Of a stretch of DNA of 64,000 bases, positions 47,419 to 61,444 are shown piece by piece. A program made the translations under genes and the position numbers. This DNA is from [Phialemoniopsis] sp. UDSM-2020 (Eukaryota; Ascomycota; Sordariomycetes; Thyridiales; Thyridiaceae). The notes beneath the pieces are model-generated. The model worked only from the letters and a program-made list of their open reading frames with translations, was not told the origin of the DNA and did not search any database. The stretch is taken from contig JAEILZ010000001.1 of the NCBI GenBank assembly GCA_018873225.1, forward strand, positions 2,046,001-2,110,000. Reading direction: 5' to 3'. Positions within the stretch are counted from its first letter, which is position 1, and each line of letters begins with the position of its first letter.

Positions 47419-50400
47419 TCAAGGGACGCCGCCCGCGTTGTCCATGGAAGGATCGAAGCCCATCTGAAACCAGCCGTCCCAGGTCATGTAATCGCTAATG
47501 TCCTCCGCCATCCTGAGGTACTCGTCCTGGGCTAGGGAGAACAACGATGCCACCGTGTCGTTTGGCACCAAGCCGCCACCCGGCGAGATCATGGCCTCCT
47601 GCTGCACCAACTGCTGCTGAGGCTCCAGCTGCGGCGGCGGCAGGAAAGCTGCGGCCGGTGCTGGGGGAAGACCCGCGGCATAGCCTATGCCGCCGTCCGC
47701 GCTAGACGAGCCCAGGCCGTGTGCGGTAGCATCCTGCGGCGAGGTCGTCGTCGATCGGGCCTGCGACTTGACCTCGAGGCGGGCCAGGCGGAAGGTGGCA
47801 ATCTGGTTGAGGTAGCCCAGCTCCATGGGGCCAACGACCTCGGTGCCGCCGCCAGCGCCAGCGCCCCCTTCGACGCCGCGCTGCCTGCCCGAGGGGCTAG
47901 AAGGTACCGTCGAAGGTAGTAGGACGGTGTTCTGGAAGGGTTCCCATTGGGCGGCTACTTCTGGAAAGCCGAAGCGGGCCAAGAAGGGGCATAGGGCGGA
48001 TAGCTATTTATTTTTCGAGTCACCACCCCCCGGGTTAGCCAAAGACGAACACGTGCTGGGGTATATTATCCGCCTAGTGTGTACCGTGTCTTTGGGTATT
48101 TAACATAATAAAAGGGGAGCAATATAGGGGGAAATGAGAAGGGGAGACAAAGGCACCAAAGCTTGACTGGGCAAAATTAAACAAGATTAGGGGGTAACAC
48201 ACGTACATATACATTAGGCATATCCGCGTAGGGATGCGTTTTGGCTAGGACCTGCAGGTTGGTGTGGATATTCGCCACGACGCGGTCGTACAACGCCTGG
48301 TCCGTTCTGGCGAGCGTGGTGACATGGATGACCTGGATCTTTGTCGACTCGAATGCCGCCGTTGCCGTGAAGTAGTCGTCCAGCGCGGCACCGGCGGATG
48401 AGTCGGAGCCGGAGTCGCCGCCGCGCGAGAAGTCGAGCCCAGTGCGCAGGATCTGCGAGACGCAGTCGGCGTGGTGCCGGCACATCTCCTGGTACTGCGT
48501 GCGGAACTGGACTGGAGCACCGGTCAGGGCCGCCGTCAGTGGGAAGTTGTAGCCGGCGAGTGTGATGCGAGCCAAGTCGAAGATGCAGGCGTGGTATGCT
48601 AGATGAATAAAGAAGAACGCGCCCAGGCTCTGTTGGTCGCGCTGAATATAGAGATTCATGTCTCGGAATGCGAGATATTTTGGCAAGCTGGAGTACCACA
48701 GCTCTATGTCGTTGATGAGTCGACAGAATTTGGAGTCTGGATGCCAGAGCGGCACGTCACTGTCCGTTTTAGGGTCATAATTTCGAATGCTCCTAGAGAG
48801 ACACAACTATTTAGCTCATGCCAAAGAAGCTTCAAGATGTGATGTCCGTACCGCAGGACTTGAGTTCTCAAGTACACCACTCGCATAGCCTGCCCTCTCA
48901 GGCTAGTATCACTCAGAGGCTCTCCAATAGCTCTGTGCCTGTCTATTTCGAGGAATGTAGAGGTCGTAGGTATCTGGTACGAGAACTCCATATCGCCGCA
49001 AGGAAGACATGTTGAAGGAGCACCGTCCGTCCAGTGAAGGTTGGAGTCCACACCAGCACCAACAAATGAATCCTGTATGAAGCAACACCACATAATTCTC
49101 CTGCAAGACTCACGAAAAGTCTGGTCTTCAGGAGAAAGCGGGGATTGACTGTCATTTCTAGGGGCCTCCTGTTCGAGACGCAGGAGGCGACTCATTCGGC
49201 AGCAGCATCCTGTCAGCATATAGACAAAAGCGTTTTCGCCGATTCGCAGACCATAGTCGCAGTATAATATCAGAGCCTGAGATGACATCAGTCTAATTAG
49301 TTTTGAGTACGCTGCCTTGAACACATACCATCAAGTTTGGTACCGTTGCTATACAGCTTATCTCTTGAATAAGCTTTCTTGCCTGGACACCCCAAAGTTT
49401 ACCGGGGGCTTCTGTTGCTGATAGAGTCCCCAAGTGCATTTCCTGAGGATTGACTTTGATGAACCTGTCGATTGAAGTAGATTAGCTACAGAACATGAAA
49501 GGGACAAGCGAGATCACTGAGCTGTACCTAGCAGCTAAAGCACATAGAATCAACACCAGAGGCTCTCCAAAATCCTCGAGGACCGTATTTAGATCGATAG
49601 CCCTCATGAAGGTGGGTTTATGTACGAAGCCAAAACTTCGCAAGGGATGAACGTGGGCGAAATACGACTCTGCAAGAATCTTCAGATGCTCGCCGTCTGG
49701 AAGCTCAGCCGAGTATAGCCTTCAGAATTGTTAGCCAATCTATAGGGTTAGTGTGAGCGATAGTTACTGTCATACCATAGACTTTCATTTTGCATCCGTC
49801 TATCAGGGATGGATGTAGAGAATGAGAGCCGTGAATCGTTTGGTGAAGGTGTTTCTGTCAGTGCGGCCTTTGCAATGGGCTGCTCTATTAGAGTCTGTGA
49901 CCCTGTGGATGACGGTACATCTGTCGCCACTGGGTTGCGATTGCGACCTTCCCTGGAATAAGTGCATGGAAGAGACTTATTCCGGCATCTTCGGCATTGT
50001 GGCCTCGTTTGATCACATTTGCTTTTCGATGTGCGGCACTCATGGCATGCGCCGAACTTTCTGCGCTCTAGTCCCGCACGCCTGAGGATGTTGTCCACGG
50101 CGGCTGACTCACCGCCGTCACTTTGGCCTTCTTTTGAATAGCCAGGACATGGTACTCCCAAAGCGTGACATGTTGCACAGCCGGCCGGGTTTCTATCACA
50201 CTTGACCTAGGCACAAGGTTAGGAGGGCTGACTGATGCTGTTGTAAACGCGAGACTCAACTTACCTTTCGAGATCGGCAGACGATACAAGCTGTGATAGA
50301 TTATATATCAGTGACGATTCGTGGTTTATGAGCAGGGGTACGGATCATCAATGGGATGAGTAGTTTGGAAGGAGGGGGCATGACTCTCGTACCAGTTCGT

Positions 50401-50444
50401 GACAGCCCTGGCAGCGCCGTGCTGACAGACTGATCATCCTCCAT
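47419..50444 (-). CDS. Transcription factor with two tandem Zn2Cys6 clusters
   Basis: Eight exons (minus): 50444-50393, 50290-50265, 50206-49776, 49719-49528, 49464-49329, 49276-48852, 48792-48213, 48003-47419, giving 808 aa. It carries two complete binuclear zinc clusters: C19, C22, C29, C36, C39, C46 (first, split by two introns) and C80, C83, C90, C97, C100, C107 (second). Both use the spacing x2, x6, x6, x2, x6. A linker of 33 residues separates them. A fungal-specific factor domain (MHR) follows from about 170 to 600, with RIGENAFVYMLTGCCCRM and ESCRRIMWCCFIQD. The C-terminus is Gln/Pro/Ala-rich, a likely activation segment. The 209-nt final intron is unusually long for this window. It is a candidate regulator of the flanking transporter and sulfatase genes. 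Confidence 0.9.
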
Positions 50445-50925
50445 TATAGTCCCGCCATCACTGAGACTTATTCGAGATAGAGAGTAGTAAGCAAGCGTCT
50501 GTCGTGGATTTGCATGGGTTGGGGCATTTGAGTGTATACAAAGAGTCAATCGAGGTTGGGGAGGAATGAGAAGCGGGAGGTTGAACTAGTCCCAATCATA
50601 CACACCACCTGGGTTTTTAAATTCCTGACCGCCCGTGTTAGTGCCTGCATGTACACCCTTGAGGGTCTCCACTCCCACTATAAACTCCAGCCTCCAGCCA
50701 AGTAAGATAGTACATTCGTGTGGCTTTTGTAGCTTTCATACTTGAGTCTATTTGTCTCTCTATGTATTGAAATTACTATAACAAAAAACCGGTAGGCTCA
50801 CATTTCTAGTATCGGACAGTCTTGCTGTCTCCCCAAAGACCTGAACGCAAAATCGCGTCTGGTCAAAAAGGCAAAGTCTCCGAAGTATCTATATTCACTA
50901 CCTCTACAGCTGGGTATAACCTCTA
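50445..50925. other. Upstream region of the tandem-cluster factor
   Basis: 481 bases between the transcription factor start and the arylsulfatase stop on the same strand. It holds the factor promoter and the sulfatase 3' UTR. No motif array was recognised. Confidence 0.5.
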
Positions 50926-53632
<2,707 letters not shown>

Positions 53633-55601
53633 ATGTCGTCGTCTACGTCGCGGGAGCCGTCGACCGTGTCGGCCAAGGATGGAACTGATCTTTCTATCCG
53701 CGAGCGCTTCAGAGCCTTCACTCCCATGATCACCTTCATCACCGTGTGAGTGCCTCTTCGCGTACTCTGAAGCGTGTCTCGAAGTTATGACAACTGCTAA
53801 TAGTTCTCCAGTTACATGGCTTTTGCCGCCTTCAACTTTGGATTTGATGTTGGCAACTTTGCTGGTGTCCAGGCTATGCAGCGTGAGTACTTGAAGTCCG
53901 ACAACGGAATCATCGTCATGTACTGACCAGTCTTGCCCATCACAATAGCCTTTGCCAAGAAGTTCGGCGAGTACAACGCAGACAAGAAGATCTACGCCCT
54001 GCCTTCCTACCTCTCTTCCGTCATGACCGCCACCCCCTTCGGCGGCAAGCTTATCGGCGCCATCGTCTGCGGCAAGGTCGCCGAGCGCTGGGGCCGCAAG
54101 ATGGCCATCTTCATCCTCGCCTGCATCTCCCTCGTCGGCGTCACCTTGCAGACCTCGGCCACCACCGCGGCCCAGTTCACCGTCGGCCGCATCGTCAACT
54201 TCGCCATGACGGGCTTCACCATCGTCGTCGTCCCCATCTACCAGGCCGAGTGCGCCCCGCGCGAGCTCCGCGGCCTCGTCAACTCGACCATCCAGATGGT
54301 CATCATCTTTGGCCAGACCGTCGCCTCCCTCGTCAACTTTGGCACGCAGCACATCCCCAGCGACGCCTCCTGGAGGATCCCCGTGGGTCTGCAGTTCATC
54401 GTCCCGGTGATCATTCTTGCCTTCCTTCCTCTGATTCCGGAGTCGCCGCGTTGGCTCCTTGCCCAGGATCGGGCCGAAGAAGCTACCAAGTCCCTCCGAA
54501 GGCTCCGGAGGAAAAACGTGCCGGACGAGGTTATCCAAGCCGAGATTGAGGCCCTGCGCTTTGCCGATGCCAACGTCGGCAAGGGTACCTGGGGGGAGGT
54601 CTTCAACAAGGAGAACCGGCGCCGCACTGGTATCGCCATCATCGCTATGTTCGGACAACAGGTTAGTTGTTCAAAGCCACTGAACTTGACCTACGTCACT
54701 TCAATCAACCAACTAACTGACCTTAAACAGGCAACTGGACAGGCTTTTGTCAACCAGTACAGCACTATCTTCTACCAGAACAATGGCTTCAAGGAACAGG
54801 CTTTCCTATTCACCACGCTGGCCAACGTGGCGGGTGTGGTTGGCACTGCTGGCACTTGGTTCGTCGTCGATGGCTTTGGCCGAAGGTTCGTTATTCTGCC
54901 ATATTGTACTCATTATTCTGAAGGGTAGACTAACTCCTGCGGATAGACCTATTCTGCTGACTGGAGGCTTCTTGATGGGTGCTTTCTTGTTCATCGTCGC
55001 TATTATCACGACCGTGCCTCACCCTACAGACGATGCAAAGAGAATGCTGGTATGTTTAGCCCCAACCCTTCCCATCCTGTTTTGTATAGACTAACTTCTG
55101 CTCTAGGTCGCTTCCATGACTCTGTTCAGCTGCATGTATTGCATCTCTTGGGGTCCAATGTGAGTGTTCTTGAAACCCTGATCTCTTGAGAAAGTGACTA
55201 ACAGCCTTCATAGCTCGTACGTCGTTCTCGGTGAGGCGGCCAACTCCCGCGTCAAGGAGAAGACCAGTCTCCTTGCGTGCTGCATTTCCATCACCACCAC
55301 CTTCGTCTCCTCCTTCACCTTGCCCTACCTACTCAACGCTCCCTACGCCAATCTCGGAGGCAAGGTCGGCTACATCTACGGCTCGATCTGCTTCGCTTTT
55401 GTCGTGGCTACTTTCTTTCTCATCCCGGAGCTCAAGGGCCGCACTCTGGAAGAGGTGGATCAGCTGTTCGCCATGCGCATCCCGATGTGGAAGTTCAAGG
55501 GTGTCAAGACCGAGAACACAGTCGAGGAGGCCAGATCGCTGGCACTCAAGGAGCACAATAGGGAGAAGGTCGAGGTTGTGGAAGAGGCCAAGGTGGCTTA
55601 A
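53633..55601 (+). CDS. MFS sugar transporter (second), paired with sulfatase
   Basis: Seven exons 53633-53745, 53812-53882, 53949-54661, 54731-54885, 54947-55049, 55107-55159, 55214-55601, giving 531 aa. It is a fungal SP-family proton symporter in the plasma membrane. Features are FNFGFDVGNFAGVQAM in the first helix (in place of the usual GYD start), KVAERWGRKMA (motif A), PIYQAECAPRELRG, PESPRWLLAQDRAEEATKSL, GQQATGQAFVNQY (helix 7 region), DGFGRRPILL and a C-terminal PELKGRTLEEVDQLF close to PETKG. It differs clearly from the transporter at 44905-46961. Sharing a promoter with the arylsulfatase suggests a sulfated sugar, sugar alcohol or other sulfate ester as substrate. Confidence 0.94.
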
Positions 55602-56158
55602 TTGCCATCCTTTTCACGATGGGTTATCCCACTACCCAATCGTCAGCCAAGATACAAGACCCCCGCCAATATGGTTTATCTCCAGTGAATGGTAGGCTTC
55701 TCGCACTCTGTGCAGAACAGAACTTGACTGGAGACTGGTTTTGTTCAGTTGCAGGAGCATACAAAACCATTACCAAACATTTTCTTCGAGATGTAAATGA
55801 TGCTACGGGGCTTCCGCGGAAGTGGTGATCTCTAATAAGTGCTCCACTTCGGACCCGCTTGTGGGCCGACACGGAGTGATGATGTAAGAACTCCGACCAA
55901 AGTCGGCCCCACCACGGCCTCTCAGTCAAGAGATATAAATGCAGTTCAAACCTTCAGGAAACTCAAACCCAGTCCGCACTTTACGCATGTATAATCACAT
56001 ATGATCACATATAATAAAGACCACCTGCACGCACTCAGCGTGTTTAACGCGCTTCTCCATCTCATCCCTTGATTCTCAACTCACAATACAACATCACTAA
56101 AATCCGACATATTTCACAGCTGACTCAAGCTGCCAAGAACGGCCTCTCATTGACAACA
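55602..56158. other. Spacer with promoter of the NmrA-like gene
   Basis: 557 bases between same-strand genes. A TATAAAT box at 55934-55940 lies about 225 bases before the next ATG, followed by an AT-rich ATATGATCACATAT stretch near 56000 and a pyrimidine-rich leader. Confidence 0.5.
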
Positions 56159-57076
56159 ATGTCCGTCCTAGTCATCGGAGCCGGGGAGCTCGGCACCGCC
56201 GTCATGGATGCCCTCGTCAAGCACCCTCGCCGTGACGGAAAGCGCATTGGAGTCGTACTGCGGCCCGAGAGCATCAACTCGTCAGACCCGGCCAAGAAGC
56301 AAAACATCGAGCATATCCGCTCCCAGGGCATCGAAATTGAGAGCGGCGACTTTGCCAGCGCGCCAAGGGATCTCATCCCGACGTTCCAAAAGTACGACGT
56401 CGTGGTGCAGGCGGCAGGGATGGGCCAGAAGCCCGGCACGCAGCTAGGGGTGGCCAAAGCCGTGCTCGAGGCCGGCGTTCCGCGGTTCTTCCCGTGGCAG
56501 TACGGCCTTGACTATGACGAGATTGGCGAGGGGAGTGCACAGGACCTGTTTGACGAGCAGCTGCAGGTGCGCAAGCTATTGAGAGCTCAGAGCAAGACCA
56601 AGTGGACGATCATCTCGACGGGTCTGTTCATGAGCTTCTGGTTCCTCAAGGACTTCGGTATAGTCGATTTGGAAAAGCACACTGTGAGGGCACTGGGTAG
56701 CTGGGATGTACGAGTAGCTACGACGGCCGCCGAGGATATCGGGACGGTGGTGGCAGAGGCTGTGTATGTGCCTGGGGAGAGGGGGGTGGATGGTGTCGTC
56801 CACGTCGCGGGAGATGTGGTGACTTACAAGGAGTTTGCGGATCGGATGGATGCGGGCATGGAAACCAAATTCAAGAGGGAAGAGTTGAGTATACCACAGC
56901 TCGAAGAGAAGCTCAAGGGGGACCCGGGGAACACCATGACCAAGTACCAACTGGTCTTTGGTAAGGGCAAGGGCACATCGTGGGATATGGAGCGGACCTT
57001 CAACTATCAGCGAGGCATACAGCTGACGACTGTTGCGGACTATATTCAAAAGAACAAGACTAATCTTGTGACTTAA
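56159..57076 (+). CDS. NmrA-like / isoflavone-reductase-like protein (second)
   Basis: Intronless, 305 aa. The start is the ATG at 56159; the frame is open upstream but only to non-ATG codons. It has an N-terminal Rossmann motif VIGAGELGTAV (GxGxxG), an NADP-favouring arginine after strand 2 (VVLRPES), DVVVQAAG, and RFFPWQYGLDYDEIG in the active-site region, as in CipA/isoflavone reductase-like proteins. The predicted role is NAD(P)H-dependent reduction of a phenolic or other small molecule, or redox sensing. It ends the accessory block begun by the sugar transporter at 44905 and may be a metabolic partner or an unrelated neighbour. Confidence 0.9.
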   Translation: MSVLVIGAGELGTAVMDALVKHPRRDGKRIGVVLRPESINSSDPAKKQNIEHIRSQGIEIESGDFASAPRDLIPTFQKYDVVVQAAGMGQKPGTQLGVAKAVLEAGVPRFFPWQYGLDYDEIGEGSAQDLFDEQLQVRKLLRAQSKTKWTIISTGLFMSFWFLKDFGIVDLEKHTVRALGSWDVRVATTAAEDIGTVVAEAVYVPGERGVDGVVHVAGDVVTYKEFADRMDAGMETKFKREELSIPQLEEKLKGDPGNTMTKYQLVFGKGKGTSWDMERTFNYQRGIQLTTVADYIQKNKTNLVT

Positions 57077-57934
57077 GAGCTTGCAATAAGACGAAGTTTA
57101 GATAATCAAGGCCATTAGATGACCATCATGTATTCATGATCCAAGGCAGTGATGCATTCAGGAGAGTATTGAGTAAGCTGACTGCGCCTGTAATCTGAGC
57201 GCAGTAAATTACCGATTTGTTAGGTGTTAATAAATGAACAGGAAATCTTGCTCAAGCGAAATCATGGTTTCAAGTGCGGTCCCCAAGCCTGGTCGTGGAA
57301 TTATTTGGTGGGGAGAGGCCGCAAAGTGGGGTCGCAGCAACTGAAACAAGCTTGGTGTGGGTTCCTGTGCTGCTAAAAACAGGTCGTTGAGAGTTGAGAG
57401 ATCTCGTTGCCGTGGAGACCAGCACAGACCGTGTCACAGCGTGTGATCAAGCCAAGCCACCATGCAAACAATGGAGATCGCTGCGTCCCCATAGTTAAGC
57501 CTGCCATCCAAGACTCTCCACGACCTCTTATTCCATCATAGCTTTCTTGCTGCGAGACACGGCACGATAGCCAATCCACCACGTTGTCAACGAGCTCGCT
57601 TTTCCCATGCCTTGTTCATCGCATCAACACCAATAGCACCCACCACTGCATGAGATGCACTGCAAGAACAGAGTCGCGACACCTTCGGGTACCTTGATCT
57701 CGTCGCTGTAAACAACACTCGTTATTCACACCATCCATCCCAACAATACAACCCCTCTTCCGTCACCACACCGAGAGCACACCTGCTCCCCTATAGCACC
57801 GAACCCCGCGAATAATAACAAAAATATCCCGCCACGAACATCCATCACTCATCAATATCCCGCCTATCCTGCTGTTACTCTGCACGTTATTATTCCTCTA
57901 GCGACTGTATCGCAGCCGCCACCACCCTCCCGCG
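57077..57934. other. Spacer, NmrA-like gene to ASE1
   Basis: 858 bases containing a 3' UTR and the ASE1 promoter and leader. The last about 200 bases are C-rich and pyrimidine-rich (a long leader). No element was recognised. Confidence 0.5.
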
Positions 57935-60315
57935 ATGGACACCAGCTACCTGTCCCAACAGGTGAACACCATCATTGGCCAACTCCATGGTCTGTTCGAC
58001 GAGATAGGTGTACCCAGCCATGACAGGGAAACAAGAGAATCCGAGGTGAGTAGTTGCTCCTAGATTGCTGATTATGGGAGTGCGGCTGCTAACAATTTGC
58101 GCTTTCGATAGCTTTTTGAAGCTCTGTCCGAGGCCCTACATAACCAAGTGCGCCTTGTCACGACTGAAAAACAAGACATGATCGATGAGGCGCAGAAGAT
58201 CATCACCGTCATCCGACAGATGGAAGCCTCACTAGACGACTCCAAGCCCCGTCGCGACTACCAAGACGACGAGTTGAAAGTCACATATCCCCTGACGAGG
58301 TGTCTGCAAGTGCTCAAGGAGAAGCATATACAAATCAGCAGGCTCCACCGAGAGCGCTTCGAGCAAGTCAAGAGTAAGTGCTGGTGCGTATCGCGCCTCG
58401 TCTGACCGTTGCTGACCAAACAATTTCTTGCGCAGAGCTTGTACAAGCGCTCGAGTCATATTCGTCACATCTGGAGCCCACCTTTGTTAGGATCGCTCTG
58501 CCACCCACGGGTCCCAATCAGTCAATACCACCCAACTTTGACCTGTCTCCCACCTACGTTGATAAGCTAGATGACGAGTTTACCCGAGTGTATGAGGAGT
58601 ATACTCGTAGAGTGGCTACCGTCAAAGCTCTATCGGAACATATCATTTCACTATGGGCAGAGCTGGGCACCCCTCAAGCTCAGACCGACGGCGCTATCGT
58701 CAAGTACTACAGAGACGCGCCCGAACAGCTCGGTCTCCATGAGGAAGATCTTGCTCGCCTACGGACCAAGCACGACAAGCTGGCGGACGAGAAGAAGGCT
58801 CGCGAAAAGCGGCTGAAGGACCTGAAAGCCTCTGTCGAGGCTCTCTGGGAGAAGCTGGGTGTCGTTGAGCATGAGCGTAAGGCGTTCTTGAATGGCAACC
58901 GTGGCTGTGGCGTGCGGCAGATCAATGAGTTTGAGGACGAGCTTGGTCGGCTCAATGAGCTCAAGCGCCAAAACCTCCATCTCTTTGTGGAGGACGCCCG
59001 CTTCAAGTTGCAAGAATTATGGGATGCCCTCTACCTGTCCGAGGACGAGATGCTCGAGTTTACCCCAGCCTTCTCTGATGTCTACAGCGATGCGCTGCTA
59101 GAGGCTCACGAGCGTGAAATCGCCAGACTCGAGGCGCTCAGGGAACAACGCGCGCCTACTCTAGTGCTTGTGGAGAAGCACCGGACTCTTACCCACGACA
59201 GAGACGAGCTTGCCGCATCCAGCCAGGATGCTTCGCGTTTGATGATGAGGGGCCAGAAGGGAGAGAAGCGTGACCCAGGAAAGCTTCTGAGAGAAGAGAA
59301 GATGCGCAAGCGTATTTCCAAGGAACTTCCCAAGGTCGCAGCCGAGCTTCGTAAGATGCTCGAAAAGTGGGAGGACGAATACGGTCGGCCTTTCCTTGTC
59401 CATGGCGAGAGATACCTCGACATCATCGACATGGACGAGGCCAAGACCGCTCCAGGGCCACGATCCAAGACACCGGGAGGTGCTCCACCTCCATCGACAT
59501 CAAAGTCGGCAACCAAGTCAGCTGCGCTTAGCAGAGCCAACAGCGTTAGCAAACCCGCGGCCTCCCGACCGCCATCTCGGCCTGGTACCGCGACTGCGAA
59601 CAACACTATCAAGCGTACCCAGCCACCGAGCCACGGTGCACCCAATTTGAAGGGTAGCCCGTCCCGGATTCCCGCAAGGGCACCCCTTGCGAGCCTGAAG
59701 AATGGCAACAATTCCCCCGAGCGTCCCAGAGCCGAGTCACGACTGGACGGCGGCACTATTAGACACGCCCCTGGCTTGATGCGAGCTCCTCCACCAAAGA
59801 TGCGCGAACTCCTGCCTGCACCTCAGCTTGATACCCCGGCAAATCCTTATCGAGGTACCCATCACGGCTCGAGTATCGTGAGACAGGTCGAGCCCGAAGA
59901 TGTTTATGACGACCGAGATCTCTCGCAACAACGGTACAGCCGGCCCATGTCGAGACACGATTCTCAAGCATCCATGCGAACCAATGATCGTTATATGCAA
60001 TCAAATTATGCGCAAGCACCTCCAGCAAGACAAATCTCAAACACGTCCACGATGGTGTCGGGATCAGAAAACTGGGAGACTTATGACGATAACTCGGAGC
60101 CGGAAATGGATGCGTCAGATGCCTATTACGCCAAGATACGGGCGGCGAGGAGCAAGCGTATGACTCCGGAGACCGGTTACGCACCGCCTCAGGCGAGCCA
60201 AGCGAAGCGCCTCAGGGGCCTCCCACCAGCAACACATGCAGGTCATGTTATGATAGACAGCGAGGGCAACCGAATCGTGTCGGGTAGCGAGTGGACGGAT
60301 GAGGATGCTTTTTGA
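57935..60315 (+). CDS. ASE1: Microtubule bundling protein Ase1/PRC1/MAP65
   Basis: Exons 57935-58045, 58112-58373, 58436-60315, giving 750 aa. It cross-links antiparallel microtubules in the spindle midzone and guides cytokinesis. The N-terminal dimerisation and rod regions are long heptad-like helices (about 1-330, rich in Glu, Lys and Leu). The conserved spectrin-like microtubule-binding core follows (LWDALYLSEDEMLEF, LEKWEDEYGRPFLVHGERYLDII, about 340-475). From about 480 the tail is Ser/Pro/Arg-rich, basic and disordered, with likely CDK sites (for example RSKTPGG and KGSPSR), a usual target of cell-cycle control. Order and length match fungal Ase1. Confidence 0.94.
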
Positions 60316-61444
60316 GCGAGGATGGCGACCGAACCCTCATTGCGATGATGCTTTTTATCAATGTCTTTCATGTTCTCAACGTTTGTATGAGGATGAATGA
60401 CGCCGAAACGTGTCACGACTGCACTCTTTGCATTGTCTTCTTGACACAGCACCACGACCGATTCTGGAGTTTTCCCTGGATTTTTGATCTTCGATTCTGT
60501 ATACAACGTCCGCTTTTTTCATGCATATGAACTTTTTCTAGTGCCGCGAGGCAAGGAGGGCTGGCCATACTGTTTCCTTCTTACTCACCGGCCTGTACAC
60601 ACACGCACAAACGACACTTGGTCACGCAGCGATGTCTGTTGCTGGCAGTTGGACAATTTGAACTTGGAGAGGCGGCGGAGTATAGGCGAGGAAAGAGACT
60701 TCGTCTGAAAGGGAGAGAGGCTGGCTGGGTATTTCGAAGGGAAAGCTGGGCTTTTTATTGCAACAATCTTTGGGTGTCTGTCACAAGGGGCGTTTTCCAG
60801 TGGCCTGGGAGGTGTTCCTGCTTTTTCTCTGTTACTCTTCTTGCCGTCGATATGCTCGCGTAAAAGAATCGAAAGATGCAGCGCATTATATGTGCGCATC
60901 GAGTTAATCTGCCTTTGAATTCCTACTGCAACATGATGTCGTCACGCGCCACGTGGAAACAACACTGTACGGAGTCACTTACGCACATCAAGATGGAACT
61001 TAGCGCCAATCGAGCTCGTATGGGCGCTGACAGCGGCTCGCTAGAGGCCGCTAAAGATGTCTGGCCAGACCTGAAGCCGGTTAGCCGTTGGTGGGTCAAG
61101 AGCCCCTAGAGATCGACCCCTTTCCCCATAATCCGGGTCAACACCACGCTGGCGCATGTGTTTCACACAGCCTTGTTGGCTAAGCTTCCAGGCTTCCCGT
61201 ATTGACATTACTCATTGCCTTGACCTGTGTCAGGCTCGACATTATGATCTATTGAAGCTTGTTCCTACATCTCCCGACACTCTATCGACCAATTTGCTCA
61301 GTTTGCCCTCTTTTGTTGGCATCATCATATCCAGTCCAGATGTACCCTCACGCGAGGTAATCTATCAGTGACCTCCACGAACTCCATCTCCCACAAGCGA
61401 GCACCGAGCACTGGCCACGAGGACTGGACTGGACGGCGGCACCC
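60316..61444. other. Spacer, ASE1 to IRS4
   Basis: 1.1 kb containing the ASE1 3' UTR and the IRS4 promoter. No gene or repeat was recognised; the short ORFs look random. Confidence 0.5.
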
